This document shows positions 27,205-35,468 of a DNA stretch of 64,000 bases, one piece after another. A model generated the notes under the pieces. It was not told the DNA's origin. It was given only the letters and a program-made list of their open reading frames with translations, and made no database searches. Both the position numbers and the translations under genes were made by a program. The stretch's first letter is position 1. Every line of letters starts with the position of its first letter. Source of the DNA: Prevotella ihumii (GTDB lineage Bacteria > Bacteroidota > Bacteroidia > Bacteroidales > Bacteroidaceae); assembly GCF_900155655.1 (NCBI RefSeq), contig NZ_LT706987.1, positions 1,052,700 to 1,116,699 on the forward strand. The letters are read 5' to 3'.

Positions 27205-28233
27205 ATGAAGAAGAAGGTTTTATTCATTATGAACCCTATTTCAGGAGCAAAGAAGAAAGCTGCTATTCCTGAAATGATAGAAAAGTACATCGATAAAGAT
27301 GTGTTTGAATACGCTATTGCTAAAACTGAATACGCAGGACACGCTACCGAAATAGCAGCCAAGGCTGCCCAAGAAGGGGTAGACATTGTGGTTGCAATAG
27401 GTGGAGACGGCACTGTTAACGAAGTAGGCAAAGGCATTGTAAATACCAACACAGCACTTTCTATCATTCCTACAGGCTCGGGCAATGGCTTAGCTCGCCA
27501 CCTTGCCATACCTCTAAATGTCAAGAAAAGCATTGAGATACTTAATCAAAACACCATCAAGTCGTTAGACTATGGACTTATCAACAACATACCTTTCTTT
27601 TGTACTTGTGGAATGGGTTTCGATGCCTTTATATCAATGAAGTTTGCAGAGGCAGGCAAGCGAGGCCCTATCACCTATGTGCAAAAGATATTAGAAGAAG
27701 GACTTTCGTACGAACCACAGACTTACGAAATAGAAGACGATGAGGGTATTCACAAGTACAAAGCCTTCCTTGTTTCGGTAGCCAATGCCTCGCAATATGG
27801 CAACAATGCGTATATAGCTCCTCAAGCCTCAATGAGCGACGGACTATTGGATGTCATTATAATGGAGCCTTTCGACATATTAGAAGCATCGCATGTTGCC
27901 TTTGAAATGTTCAATAAAACCATTGATAAGTATCAGAAAATAAAGACTTTCAAAGCCAAAAGAATACTCATTCACAGAAAGCAAGCAGGCGTTATACACT
28001 TTGATGGCGACCCCATAATGGCAGATGCAGACATAGAAGTGAAAGTGATAAACAAGGGAATAAAGGTTGTTGTAAACCCTTCGGACAAACGCATAAGCCG
28101 CAAACCTAACATTATTCAGACCGCATTCTCAGAGTTGTTCTGCAATATAGATGAGATAAGATACAACATCAACAAACAGAGTAGGAAGATGCAGGCGATA
28201 AACAAGAACCTACTCCGCAAAATTAAGATATAA
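27205..28233 (+). CDS. Lipid kinase, diacylglycerol/sphingosine kinase family (342 aa)
   Basis: ATP-dependent lipid phosphorylation. Catalytic domain at the N-terminus: FIMNPISGAKKK (phosphate-binding), VVAIGGDGTVNEVGKG (signature GGDGTVNEV, about 73-81) and IPTGSGNGLARHL. C-terminal beta domain from about 130 with DGLLDVIIMEP and HFDGDPIM. The substrate could be diacylglycerol, an isoprenoid lipid, or a sphingoid base or ceramide; its place opposite serine palmitoyltransferase makes the last worth testing. A TAATTTTG box at 27162-27169 lies upstream. The stop overlaps the next start by one base. Confidence 0.9.
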   Translation: MKKKVLFIMNPISGAKKKAAIPEMIEKYIDKDVFEYAIAKTEYAGHATEIAAKAAQEGVDIVVAIGGDGTVNEVGKGIVNTNTALSIIPTGSGNGLARHLAIPLNVKKSIEILNQNTIKSLDYGLINNIPFFCTCGMGFDAFISMKFAEAGKRGPITYVQKILEEGLSYEPQTYEIEDDEGIHKYKAFLVSVANASQYGNNAYIAPQASMSDGLLDVIIMEPFDILEASHVAFEMFNKTIDKYQKIKTFKAKRILIHRKQAGVIHFDGDPIMADADIEVKVINKGIKVVVNPSDKRISRKPNIIQTAFSELFCNIDEIRYNINKQSRKMQAINKNLLRKIKI

Positions 28234-28931
28234 TGGGATTTGCTTTCAAACAGTTTACCATAGAGCAAGACCGCTGCGCAATGAAGGTTGGCACTGATGG
28301 CGTGCTACTTGGCTCGTGGGCAAAAGGAGGCACACGCATTTTAGACATAGGCACAGGCACGGGACTCATCGCACTTATGATGGCACAACGCTACCCCACG
28401 GCGCATATTGATGCGATAGAAATAGACAAAGAGGCAGCACAACAAGCCAAAGAAAACGTTGCTCAATCGCCTTTTGCGAATAGGGTAAACATTGTCAACA
28501 TTGCGCTACAAAACTATAAGGAGCAAAGTCAAGGAAAACTTTATGATGCCATCGTGAGCAATCCGCCTTACTTTGAGAACTCATTGAAAAACCCTGACAA
28601 GAACAGAGCCCAAGCTCGGCACACCGATGCCCTACCCTTCAGAGAACTTATGCACAATGCTTACTCGCTTTTAAGCGATGAAGGCATATTTTCAATTATA
28701 GTTCCCAACGAGGCAAAAAGTACTATCGAATATGAAGCCATTGTGGCAGGACTCTCCATAAGTAAGATGGTACATATTAAAACAAAAAGCAATAAAGCAC
28801 CTAAACGCTTATTAATGGAGTTCAGAAAACAACTTTCGGTAGTCGAAATTACCACCGAATGTTTGGAGCAAGACGACAGCACAAAGAGCCAATGGTACAA
28901 AAACCTTACTTCACCCTTTTATATTAAATAA
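28233..28931 (+). CDS. trmN6: tRNA1(Val) A37 N6-methyltransferase
   Basis: SAM-dependent methyltransferase modifying A37 of tRNA-Val. 232 residues. N-terminal FKQFTIEQDRCAMKVGTDGV is typical of TrmN6; SAM site ILDIGTGTGLIALMMAQR; catalytic NPPYF at about 109-113, the N6-adenine motif. Coupled to the lipid kinase by TAATG overlap. The final stop codon lies inside a truncated copy of the 197-bp repeat, so the natural C-terminus may have been altered by a residue or more. Confidence 0.93.
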   Translation: MGFAFKQFTIEQDRCAMKVGTDGVLLGSWAKGGTRILDIGTGTGLIALMMAQRYPTAHIDAIEIDKEAAQQAKENVAQSPFANRVNIVNIALQNYKEQSQGKLYDAIVSNPPYFENSLKNPDKNRAQARHTDALPFRELMHNAYSLLSDEGIFSIIVPNEAKSTIEYEAIVAGLSISKMVHIKTKSNKAPKRLLMEFRKQLSVVEITTECLEQDDSTKSQWYKNLTSPFYIK

Positions 28932-29005
28932 GGTGTAAAGACGAAGAAAAGCATAACACTTAAACTCTTTAAAAAGTCTTTGTGGGCTAATGACTGATTT
29001 GGGTT
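28931..29005 (-). repeat. 197-bp TIR element, type A, truncated half-copy
   Basis: Only one terminal inverted repeat (AACCCAAATCAGTCATTAG on the minus strand) and the adjoining about 55 bp remain. The broken end starts exactly at the trmN6 stop: AAATAAGGTG matches the interior AAATAAGGTG of full copies. Lies between convergent trmN6 and the FlaA1-like gene. Confidence 0.8.
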
Positions 29006-29032
29006 AAAATAGCAACGTACAACTTGCTATCT

Positions 29033-30961
29033 TTATTTTTTATCTAACACCGAGTAAACGCTGTTGTTACTAATAAACTCGGGCACAATTTCTTTCATCA
29101 TCTTCACAATATTCATACTATCGTAAGTGTGACTTAAGGCAACCAACTTGTCTATCTGCTGGCTTACCACATCAAAATCGTACTCACGCACTTGCGCAAT
29201 ACGTATTTTCTCGTGCTCGCTTGGAAGCGTATTCTCTGTTGTGCTCAACACTTCCTCGTACAACTTTTCGCCTACACGTAGTCCCGTGTACTTTATCTCG
29301 ATACCTTCAGCACCCGATAGCTTTATCATACGCTTAGCCAAGTCGGCTATCTTTACAGGTTTACCCATATCGAATACAAATATCTCGCCTCCACGACCCT
29401 GTGTTCCTGCTTCCAAAACCAACTTACAAGCCTCAGGAATAAGCATAAAGAAACGAATAATATTAGGGTCGGTTACAGTAACAGGACCTCCAGCCTTGAT
29501 TTGTTTCTCAAACAACGGAATAACAGAGCCGTTAGAGCCCAACACATTACCAAAACGAGTAGTAACAAACTGTGTTGCTCCCTTAACATTGCCCTTGCTT
29601 GCGTCTTCGTTTATCTTCTTGTTCAAACTCTGACAATATATCTCGCAAATGCGTTTCGAACAACCCATCACGTTTGTTGGATTAACCGCCTTATCGGTAG
29701 AAATCATCACAAACTTCTTCACGTTATGTTTCACGCTCAAGTCAGCAATAACCTTTGTACCCCAAACGTTGTTTTGAATACTCTCCGAAGGGTTATATTC
29801 CATCATTGGAACGTGCTTGTATGCTGCAGCGTGGAACACGTATTCAGGCTTATACTCGTTAAAAATAGTATCCATTCGGTCGTAATTCGAAATGCTTGCA
29901 ACAATCGTTTCTACCTTGATATGAGGAAATTGGGCGTGCATCAATAGGCGAATGTCGTGCTGTGGCGTTTCGGCTTGGTCGATAAGAATAAGGTCAGAAG
30001 GATTGTAAATAGAAATCTGACGCACCATCTCTGAACCAATAGAACCAGCCGAGCCTGTTATCATAATGCGCTTTCCTGTTAACAAGCTACCTATAGCATC
30101 CATATCTACCTTTATCTCATCGCGAGGCAAAAGGTCTTCGATACTTATCTCTTTTAATTGTACTTTGCTGAAATCGTCGCCTTCTTCCCACTCGCGTGAA
30201 CGCTCAGTAAGATAAATTTTTACGTTATTATTGATAAGTATATCTTGCAACGCAGTATCATTTCTGAAATTTTCTACTTGAATAGGTGAAACCAATACAG
30301 CCTGAATATTCATCTCACTAATATAGTCGGCCAACTTTTCGTTGCCCACGTATATCTTTTTGCCCATCAAGAGCTTGTCAGTAAGATTGGCATCATTAGA
30401 GATAAATCCCTTCAGCTTAAACTTGCTATTATTCTCATTTCTAATGTTTTTAGCCAAACCTATACCGCCCTCTTGCACGCCATAAATAAGCGTAAGCACA
30501 CCTTTATCAGTATTGAAAACAGTATCGTAAATCGACTTTACCAACACACGAAAAGCTATCATACCAATGGTTGCCACCAAGTACATAGCTGCAATTTGCC
30601 TACCTTCAAGGCGCACAAAGTTCAAGTCCCAACTATAAATAATGTAGTGCATCAGCTCGGCAATGGTCAACGAGAGCAACATAGCAAAGCTTACCCGAAG
30701 TAAGTCTACAAAAGAGGAATAACGTATAATGCCCGAATAGGTACGGAACACGCGGAAGCCAATAAAATTGAATATCATATAGACGCATATTGTCTTTGTG
30801 AGCAAAGCAATATTATCAAAAGTTATAGCCCCATGATAGTACAACCAAAAAACAAAAATACCTGAAAAATAGCATATCAAGCTATCGAAGACAAGAATTG
30901 CCCAATAAGGCAGAGCTTTTTTAGAAAAATACCACTCAAGTAGTCTTTTTATAGTGTTCAT
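29033..30961 (-). CDS. FlaA1/CapD-like nucleotide-sugar epimerase/dehydratase, membrane-bound
   Basis: UDP-sugar 4,6-dehydratase or epimerase for polysaccharide synthesis. About 642 residues from MNTIKRLLEWYF (a start 5 codons upstream is also possible). Four membrane segments in the first 140 residues, then a CoA-binding-like domain (about 145-270), then the SDR domain: GSAGSIGSEMVRQI (NAD site), AAAYKHVPMMEYNP, STDKAVNPTNVMGCSKR (catalytic Lys with Met replacing Tyr, usual for this group). TARGETS probably include capsule or O-antigen sugars. Stands alone; not in a glycosyltransferase cluster here. Confidence 0.92.
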   Translation of the reverse strand: MNTIKRLLEWYFSKKALPYWAILVFDSLICYFSGIFVFWLYYHGAITFDNIALLTKTICVYMIFNFIGFRVFRTYSGIIRYSSFVDLLRVSFAMLLSLTIAELMHYIIYSWDLNFVRLEGRQIAAMYLVATIGMIAFRVLVKSIYDTVFNTDKGVLTLIYGVQEGGIGLAKNIRNENNSKFKLKGFISNDANLTDKLLMGKKIYVGNEKLADYISEMNIQAVLVSPIQVENFRNDTALQDILINNNVKIYLTERSREWEEGDDFSKVQLKEISIEDLLPRDEIKVDMDAIGSLLTGKRIMITGSAGSIGSEMVRQISIYNPSDLILIDQAETPQHDIRLLMHAQFPHIKVETIVASISNYDRMDTIFNEYKPEYVFHAAAYKHVPMMEYNPSESIQNNVWGTKVIADLSVKHNVKKFVMISTDKAVNPTNVMGCSKRICEIYCQSLNKKINEDASKGNVKGATQFVTTRFGNVLGSNGSVIPLFEKQIKAGGPVTVTDPNIIRFFMLIPEACKLVLEAGTQGRGGEIFVFDMGKPVKIADLAKRMIKLSGAEGIEIKYTGLRVGEKLYEEVLSTTENTLPSEHEKIRIAQVREYDFDVVSQQIDKLVALSHTYDSMNIVKMMKEIVPEFISNNSVYSVLDKK

Positions 30962-31309
30962 AAAAACGTAATTCAATCAAATAATTTTATTGTTAAAATA
31001 CTTCAATGTATCCAAGTGCAAAAGTACATAATTTTCCTTAAAGAAAACTTATATTGTACTAATTATTTTTGGGAAGTCGTAAAACTATTCAAACTTTTGC
31101 GTTTTTTATTACAAAACGATAGGAAGGGCGGAAGAGAGGGCGAAACTTTGTAAAATAAAACCGTAAAAAGTGGTTCTTCCGAAATAGAACAATGGAAGAT
31201 AAATAACACACCGCTGCAATATGAAAAATAGAACAAAAACAAGCAGAAAAACAACTTTACAAAACCAACTGATTATCAACACATTGCAAACGCACAAATT
31301 ATCGTCGCT

Positions 31310-31391
31310 CAAAGTTAAACTTTGACCGTCCAATACATATATGTTTTACCTTGTCAAAGTTCAACTTTGGCAACGCAAAACATAGATGTTT
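31310..31391. repeat. Palindromic repeat cluster (S-M-S-M), locus 3
   Basis: CAAAGTTAAACTTTG (31310-31324), ATACATATATGTTTT (31333-31347), CAAAGTTCAACTTTG (31355-31369) and GCAAAACATAGATGTTT (31375-31391), alternating. Lies in the gene-free stretch 30977-31493, which is otherwise AT-rich and shows no gene. Confidence 0.75.
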
Positions 31392-31493
31392 GGCAACCTA
31401 AAGATAGAACTATGAAAAACAGAACATTAAAAGAAGAATACTACAAATATCAGCAACCGAAATACCGAACAACTTGCTTGGTGAGCCAAAAGA

Positions 31494-32276
31494 TTAGGCT
31501 TCTTTGGCAGTTTTTTCCGCTACAGGATAGGTTACGTCCCACAAGAAGAGTGCATTACCAGGCATACTTTCGCCTGCATCATTACGTGTACCACTGTCAA
31601 CAATGCGCTTAAAATCGGCAAGCGTTATCTTGCCACGCCCCACTTCTACAAGCGTACCCACAACAGCACGCACCATATTGCGCAAAAAACGATTGGCAGA
31701 AATAACAAAGTACCAGTCTGCCCCATTGCCTTCGCCCAATTCGGCATCATAAGCTACCCATCGTGCCTCGGTAACATTGCAAATGGTGGTTTTAGAGTCA
31801 GCTCCCGACTTGCAGAAACACTTAAAATCTTTTTCGCCCAATAGGTACTTGGCAGCCTCGTTCATCTGCTCAAAGTCTAAAGCATACGTAAGTTGGTGCG
31901 AATAATGTCGTTGGAAGGTAGATTTGCGACGATGTATGTAATAATGGTAGGTGCGCTGTGTAGCCGAAAAACGTGCGTGCAAATCGTTGCTCACTTCATA
32001 AACGCTCGTTGCAGTAATATCTTTCGGCAATATTCGGTTCAACTTGTAAGTTAGTTGACCTCCATCTATTTCAGTTTCAAAATCGAAGTGTGCCACCATT
32101 ATACGTGCGTGCACACCTGCATCGGTACGCCCTGCCCCAACGGTTTCGATAGGTGTGCGCAAGAGTGTAGACAAAGCCTTGTCTAAGACTTCTTGTACTG
32201 AAATGCCGTTAGGCTGCTTTTGCCAACCGTGGTAGCGTGTACCATCGTATGAGAAAGTTATAAAATATCGTTGCAT
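31494..32276 (-). CDS. truA: tRNA pseudouridine synthase A
   Basis: Makes pseudouridine at positions 38-40 of tRNAs. About 260 residues from MQRYFITFSYDGTRYHGWQK; an upstream in-frame start 4 codons earlier is less typical. Catalytic aspartate in GAGRTDAGVHAR (about 52-63), conserved NRILPKDI and FLRNMVRAVVGTLVEVGRG near the C-terminus. The gene follows comEC on the same strand with a gap of about 24 bp, so probably co-transcribed. Confidence 0.96.
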   Translation of the reverse strand: MQRYFITFSYDGTRYHGWQKQPNGISVQEVLDKALSTLLRTPIETVGAGRTDAGVHARIMVAHFDFETEIDGGQLTYKLNRILPKDITATSVYEVSNDLHARFSATQRTYHYYIHRRKSTFQRHYSHQLTYALDFEQMNEAAKYLLGEKDFKCFCKSGADSKTTICNVTEARWVAYDAELGEGNGADWYFVISANRFLRNMVRAVVGTLVEVGRGKITLADFKRIVDSGTRNDAGESMPGNALFLWDVTYPVAEKTAKEA

Positions 32277-32300
32277 ATCTGCTCGCAAAGGTACAAAAAA

Positions 32301-33854
32301 TTACTTGAATGGTTGTCGTTCTACAAAAATTCTCGCTAAGAACCATACGCAAGCAATGACGACATATACCAAAAATACTTGCAACATTGTGGGGTGTAAG
32401 GCTATACGGGCATAAGGAAGGTGGGCTATCCAAGAGATGGAGGTATTCATAAAGTCAACGATATAGGCAACACATTCGAACAAAAAGGTATGAACCTTAG
32501 GCAACAGCAGCAAAAGAGAGGCAATAACCATACCATAAAGTATGAGCAGCGTGCAAGGAATAACTATAAAATTGGTAAAAAGAAAGTAGGTGCTAAAGCC
32601 TCCAAAATAATAAGCTACAAGGGGAGCTGTTCCCAATTGGGCAGATACAGAAACAGCTGCTAAGCTCCACAAATATCGGAAAACAAAGTGACGCTGAAGC
32701 CACGTTTGCGAAACCAACTCATCGAAAAGGGGCATAAAAAGCAAGATGGCAAACACGGCAGAAAACGAGAGTTGAAAACCTATATCCCAAAGATTTTGAG
32801 GGCGGACTACAAGCAAAACAAGGGCTGTAAAGGCGAGCGTATTCAGCGAAAAACGATTGCGATTGAGCAGAGTTACACAGGTATAGATCGTTAACATTGT
32901 GGCAGAACGCACCACGGAGGGAGAAAAATCTACTAAGAATACATACGCCCAAATGAGTAAAACCACACTACATTCGGGCAAACGATAGCGAGCTAAATGG
33001 CGAAGCAGAGGCAAGTATTTCCAAAAGGAAAAAATACTGAGAAGAAAGATGTAAATGATACTAAGATGAAGACCTGAAATGGCGAGTATATGACTTGCAC
33101 CAGAGATGGAATAATCGTCTTTTAAATCTTTTGTTAACAATGTTTTATCTCCCAATCCCATTGCTAACAATACAGCAATATTATTATTACCTGTAATAAT
33201 GGATTTAAGGCTGTTCACCATTCGCTGTTTTTGGCATTTTATTACCAATATGGTGCGGTCAAGAACACTCAAAAAGCCTAAGGAGATAGCAGCTTTTTGC
33301 CAATGCTGATGATAAATAAAGGTTTCGGCAAGATAGCCTTGCTGTTTGAGCCAACGTGCATAATCAAATTCAGATTGTACAAAGTTGTAAGGCGGAGTAA
33401 GCGCTGAATAAGCCTGAATGCCATCGCCTACGTGAAGAGTAAGGTAACGTTGGGTAAGGGTATCACGAAGGATAGAAGCCTTGGTCTTAATGTATCCATT
33501 AGTGGTTTGTATAGCAAGGTCTACTTGTATCACCTTTTTGCGCTGCACAGGTTCGGACAATAGCACCGCATTATAAAGTTGCGGAGAGGTGGGAAGCTGT
33601 GTTTCGAGCTTCTTTTCCGACTTTGCCATCAAGCAACCACCCATTGACAGCACTGCAAAGAATAGTCCAAGAAGCGAAACAACTGGTTTCTTTAAGGCAA
33701 GAAGTGCCAATAATAAGCCTCCTACCACGAAGATAAGCCACGTAAATGCTGAGAAAAGCGAAGTGGTGTATCGTCCTAAAATCATACCCACAATAAAGAA
33801 GAGGGCGACTTTAAGTAAGGGATACAACTCAAAATTAAACTTTGCTTTCGTCAT
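32301..33854 (-). CDS. comEC: ComEC/Rec2-family DNA-uptake channel protein (517 aa)
   Basis: Inner-membrane protein related to the channel for single-stranded DNA in natural transformation. N-terminal hydrophobic hairpins and a soluble OB-like region (about 20-180), then the Competence domain with many membrane segments (about 230-500): GLGDKTLLTKDLKDDYSISG and HILAISGLHLSIIYIF carry the conserved core. The C-terminal metallo-beta-lactamase-like domain of the longer ComEC proteins is absent; the protein ends after the last membrane segment. 30 bp after a phosphatase gene and before truA, likely one operon. Confidence 0.88.
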   Translation of the reverse strand: MTKAKFNFELYPLLKVALFFIVGMILGRYTTSLFSAFTWLIFVVGGLLLALLALKKPVVSLLGLFFAVLSMGGCLMAKSEKKLETQLPTSPQLYNAVLLSEPVQRKKVIQVDLAIQTTNGYIKTKASILRDTLTQRYLTLHVGDGIQAYSALTPPYNFVQSEFDYARWLKQQGYLAETFIYHQHWQKAAISLGFLSVLDRTILVIKCQKQRMVNSLKSIITGNNNIAVLLAMGLGDKTLLTKDLKDDYSISGASHILAISGLHLSIIYIFLLSIFSFWKYLPLLRHLARYRLPECSVVLLIWAYVFLVDFSPSVVRSATMLTIYTCVTLLNRNRFSLNTLAFTALVLLVVRPQNLWDIGFQLSFSAVFAILLFMPLFDELVSQTWLQRHFVFRYLWSLAAVSVSAQLGTAPLVAYYFGGFSTYFLFTNFIVIPCTLLILYGMVIASLLLLLPKVHTFLFECVAYIVDFMNTSISWIAHLPYARIALHPTMLQVFLVYVVIACVWFLARIFVERQPFK

Positions 33855-33884
33855 AAACGTTACTGAGCCTTGTAAATAATAGGT

Positions 33885-34403
33885 TTACAGTTCCAATATA
33901 CGCACATCGGCATTTTTCATCACTGCTATTTCGTTCATTGGTTTGTTGTGATATACGCTCTGAATGGCTTTATTAATAATGCCGTGACCTACAGCCAATA
34001 CTGTTTTATTCTCATAGTTTTCTTTCACAAAGGCTAAGAATTGTGCCGCACGAGTTTTCAGTTCATCTAAAGTTTCTATATCTTTCGGCCATTCATCCGG
34101 GTTATTTAAGTTAGCCAATTCGGGTATATATTTTCCTGTAAATGAACCCCAATCACGTTCACGCAGAAGTTTTGATTGAATAATATTTACATCTGGCTTC
34201 CCTGCAATAATTCTACACGTATCAATACATCTCTTCAAATCGCTTGAGATGTACACATCTATCGCAACAGACGCAAAGTTTTCACCTACTTGCATAGCTT
34301 GTTGGCAACCATTTTCGGTAAGTTCGCCTTGGGTTTGTCCTTGCATTATGCGCTTTACATTGTCAACAGTTTCGCCGTGTCGCACCAAATATAATGTAGT
34401 CAT
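33885..34403 (-). CDS. Histidine phosphatase family protein (172 aa)
   Basis: Phosphoglycerate-mutase-like phosphatase. Catalytic motif LVRHGETVDN (residues about 6-15), with phosphate contacts in SSDLKRCIDTCRII (Arg) and the second histidine in LAVGHGIINK. Similar proteins act on phosphoglycerate, cobalamin precursors or other phosphoesters; the substrate cannot be read from the sequence. No cobalamin genes are near. First gene of the comEC-truA run. Confidence 0.9.
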   Translation of the reverse strand: MTTLYLVRHGETVDNVKRIMQGQTQGELTENGCQQAMQVGENFASVAIDVYISSDLKRCIDTCRIIAGKPDVNIIQSKLLRERDWGSFTGKYIPELANLNNPDEWPKDIETLDELKTRAAQFLAFVKENYENKTVLAVGHGIINKAIQSVYHNKPMNEIAVMKNADVRILEL

Positions 34404-34526
34404 AGGATAATTTTTTAGACAAAAGTAATAAAAACTTGAGAGTTAGAAGACAATACTTCAGATTATTTTGTACATTTGTAACCAAATAAAGTCTACTGAT
34501 TAGATTTATTCAAATAAATATTTTTT

Positions 34527-35189
34527 ATGAAGATTATTCAAAGTTCAATTTTAAGAGCAGTAGTAGCAATTGCCGTGGGTGTACTTCTCATCAAGTATAG
34601 AGAAGAAACAATGACGTGGATGACTATTGCTGTAGGTGTGCTTTTCTTTATGTCAGGTCTTATTTCGTGTATCGTTTATTACTTTGAAAAAGAACGAGCA
34701 GCAAAAGCAAGTGGAAAGGTTGACGAGGCAGGAAACACCATCAAGGTGAGCCAACCTATGTTCCCTATCGTGGGTGTGGGTAGTGGTGTGTTGGGCGTTA
34801 TTCTCGCTTTTATGCCTGAAGGGTTTATCAAGTGGGTGGCGTACATCTTGGCTGCAATTCTTATTCTTGGAGCTATTAATCAGTTTATGAACCTTGCTAA
34901 TGCTCGCCACTTTGCACGTGTACCCGCATTGTTTTGGTCGTTTCCTATAATAACCTTATGTGTTGGCATCTATATCATTGCCAATCCAATGGAAGCAGCA
35001 TCGTTACCTTTGAAGATAATAGGTTGGTGTTTGATGTTCTATGGTGTGGTAGAAATCATCAACTCGATAAAAATTTTCCAAATGAAACGAGCCTACGATA
35101 AAATAGAGGCTGCAAAGGTTGTAACAGGAACACCTGTTGCTGCAAACGAAGAAATAGAAGAAGCGGTGGTCATAGAAGAAGAAAAATAA
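34527..35189 (+). CDS. HdeD-like membrane protein (DUF308), 220 aa
   Basis: Integral membrane protein with about six hydrophobic segments in residues 8-190 arranged as repeated DUF308 hairpins, for example AVVAIAVGVLLIKYREET and LPLKIIGWCLMFYGVVEII. The C-terminal 30 residues are soluble and acidic, ending EEAVVIEEEK. HdeD in enteric bacteria is linked to acid resistance; the role here is unproven. Transcribed alone, with a TACATTTG -7-like box at 34471-34478; convergent with prfC. Confidence 0.85.
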   Translation: MKIIQSSILRAVVAIAVGVLLIKYREETMTWMTIAVGVLFFMSGLISCIVYYFEKERAAKASGKVDEAGNTIKVSQPMFPIVGVGSGVLGVILAFMPEGFIKWVAYILAAILILGAINQFMNLANARHFARVPALFWSFPIITLCVGIYIIANPMEAASLPLKIIGWCLMFYGVVEIINSIKIFQMKRAYDKIEAAKVVTGTPVAANEEIEEAVVIEEEK

Positions 35190-35215
35190 CAGAAAAACTT
35201 TTCTTTTCGGTTTTT

Positions 35216-35411
35216 AACCCAAATCGGTCATTAGACCAGTTTAGGTGCTTACTTTATTATTTTTGAAACTTATGAGCTGTCTTTTGGATTATTTTGGCTT
35301 TTTTTTACCTATATCTGCAGTCACATAGCCCGCTATGCTCCTTTGATATATGCAAAATAAATCTCAAAATAATCGCAAAATACATTCTCATTCTAACGAC
35401 AGATTTGGGTT
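35216..35411 (+). repeat. 196-bp TIR element, type B, copy 1
   Basis: Ends AACCCAAATCGGTCATTAG and CTAACGACAGATTTGGGTT as in type A, with TTAA on both sides, but most of the interior differs. The central hairpin is CATAGCCCGCTATG. Between convergent genes. Confidence 0.8.
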
Positions 35412-35427
35412 AAAAGAAGGTATAAAA

Positions 35428-35467
35428 ACAATAAAAGCTCGGTCTGCAGAAACCGAGCTTTTATTGT
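35428..35467. terminator. Bidirectional terminator, hdeD-like gene and prfC
   Basis: Perfect 16-bp stem ACAATAAAAGCTCGGT with ACCGAGCTTTTATTGT, 8-nt loop, T runs on either strand. Confidence 0.85.
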
Positions 35468-35468
35468 T

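Noticed and set aside
31322..31612. 96-codon plus-strand frame
   Set aside because: Runs through the palindromic cluster and into the antisense of truA.
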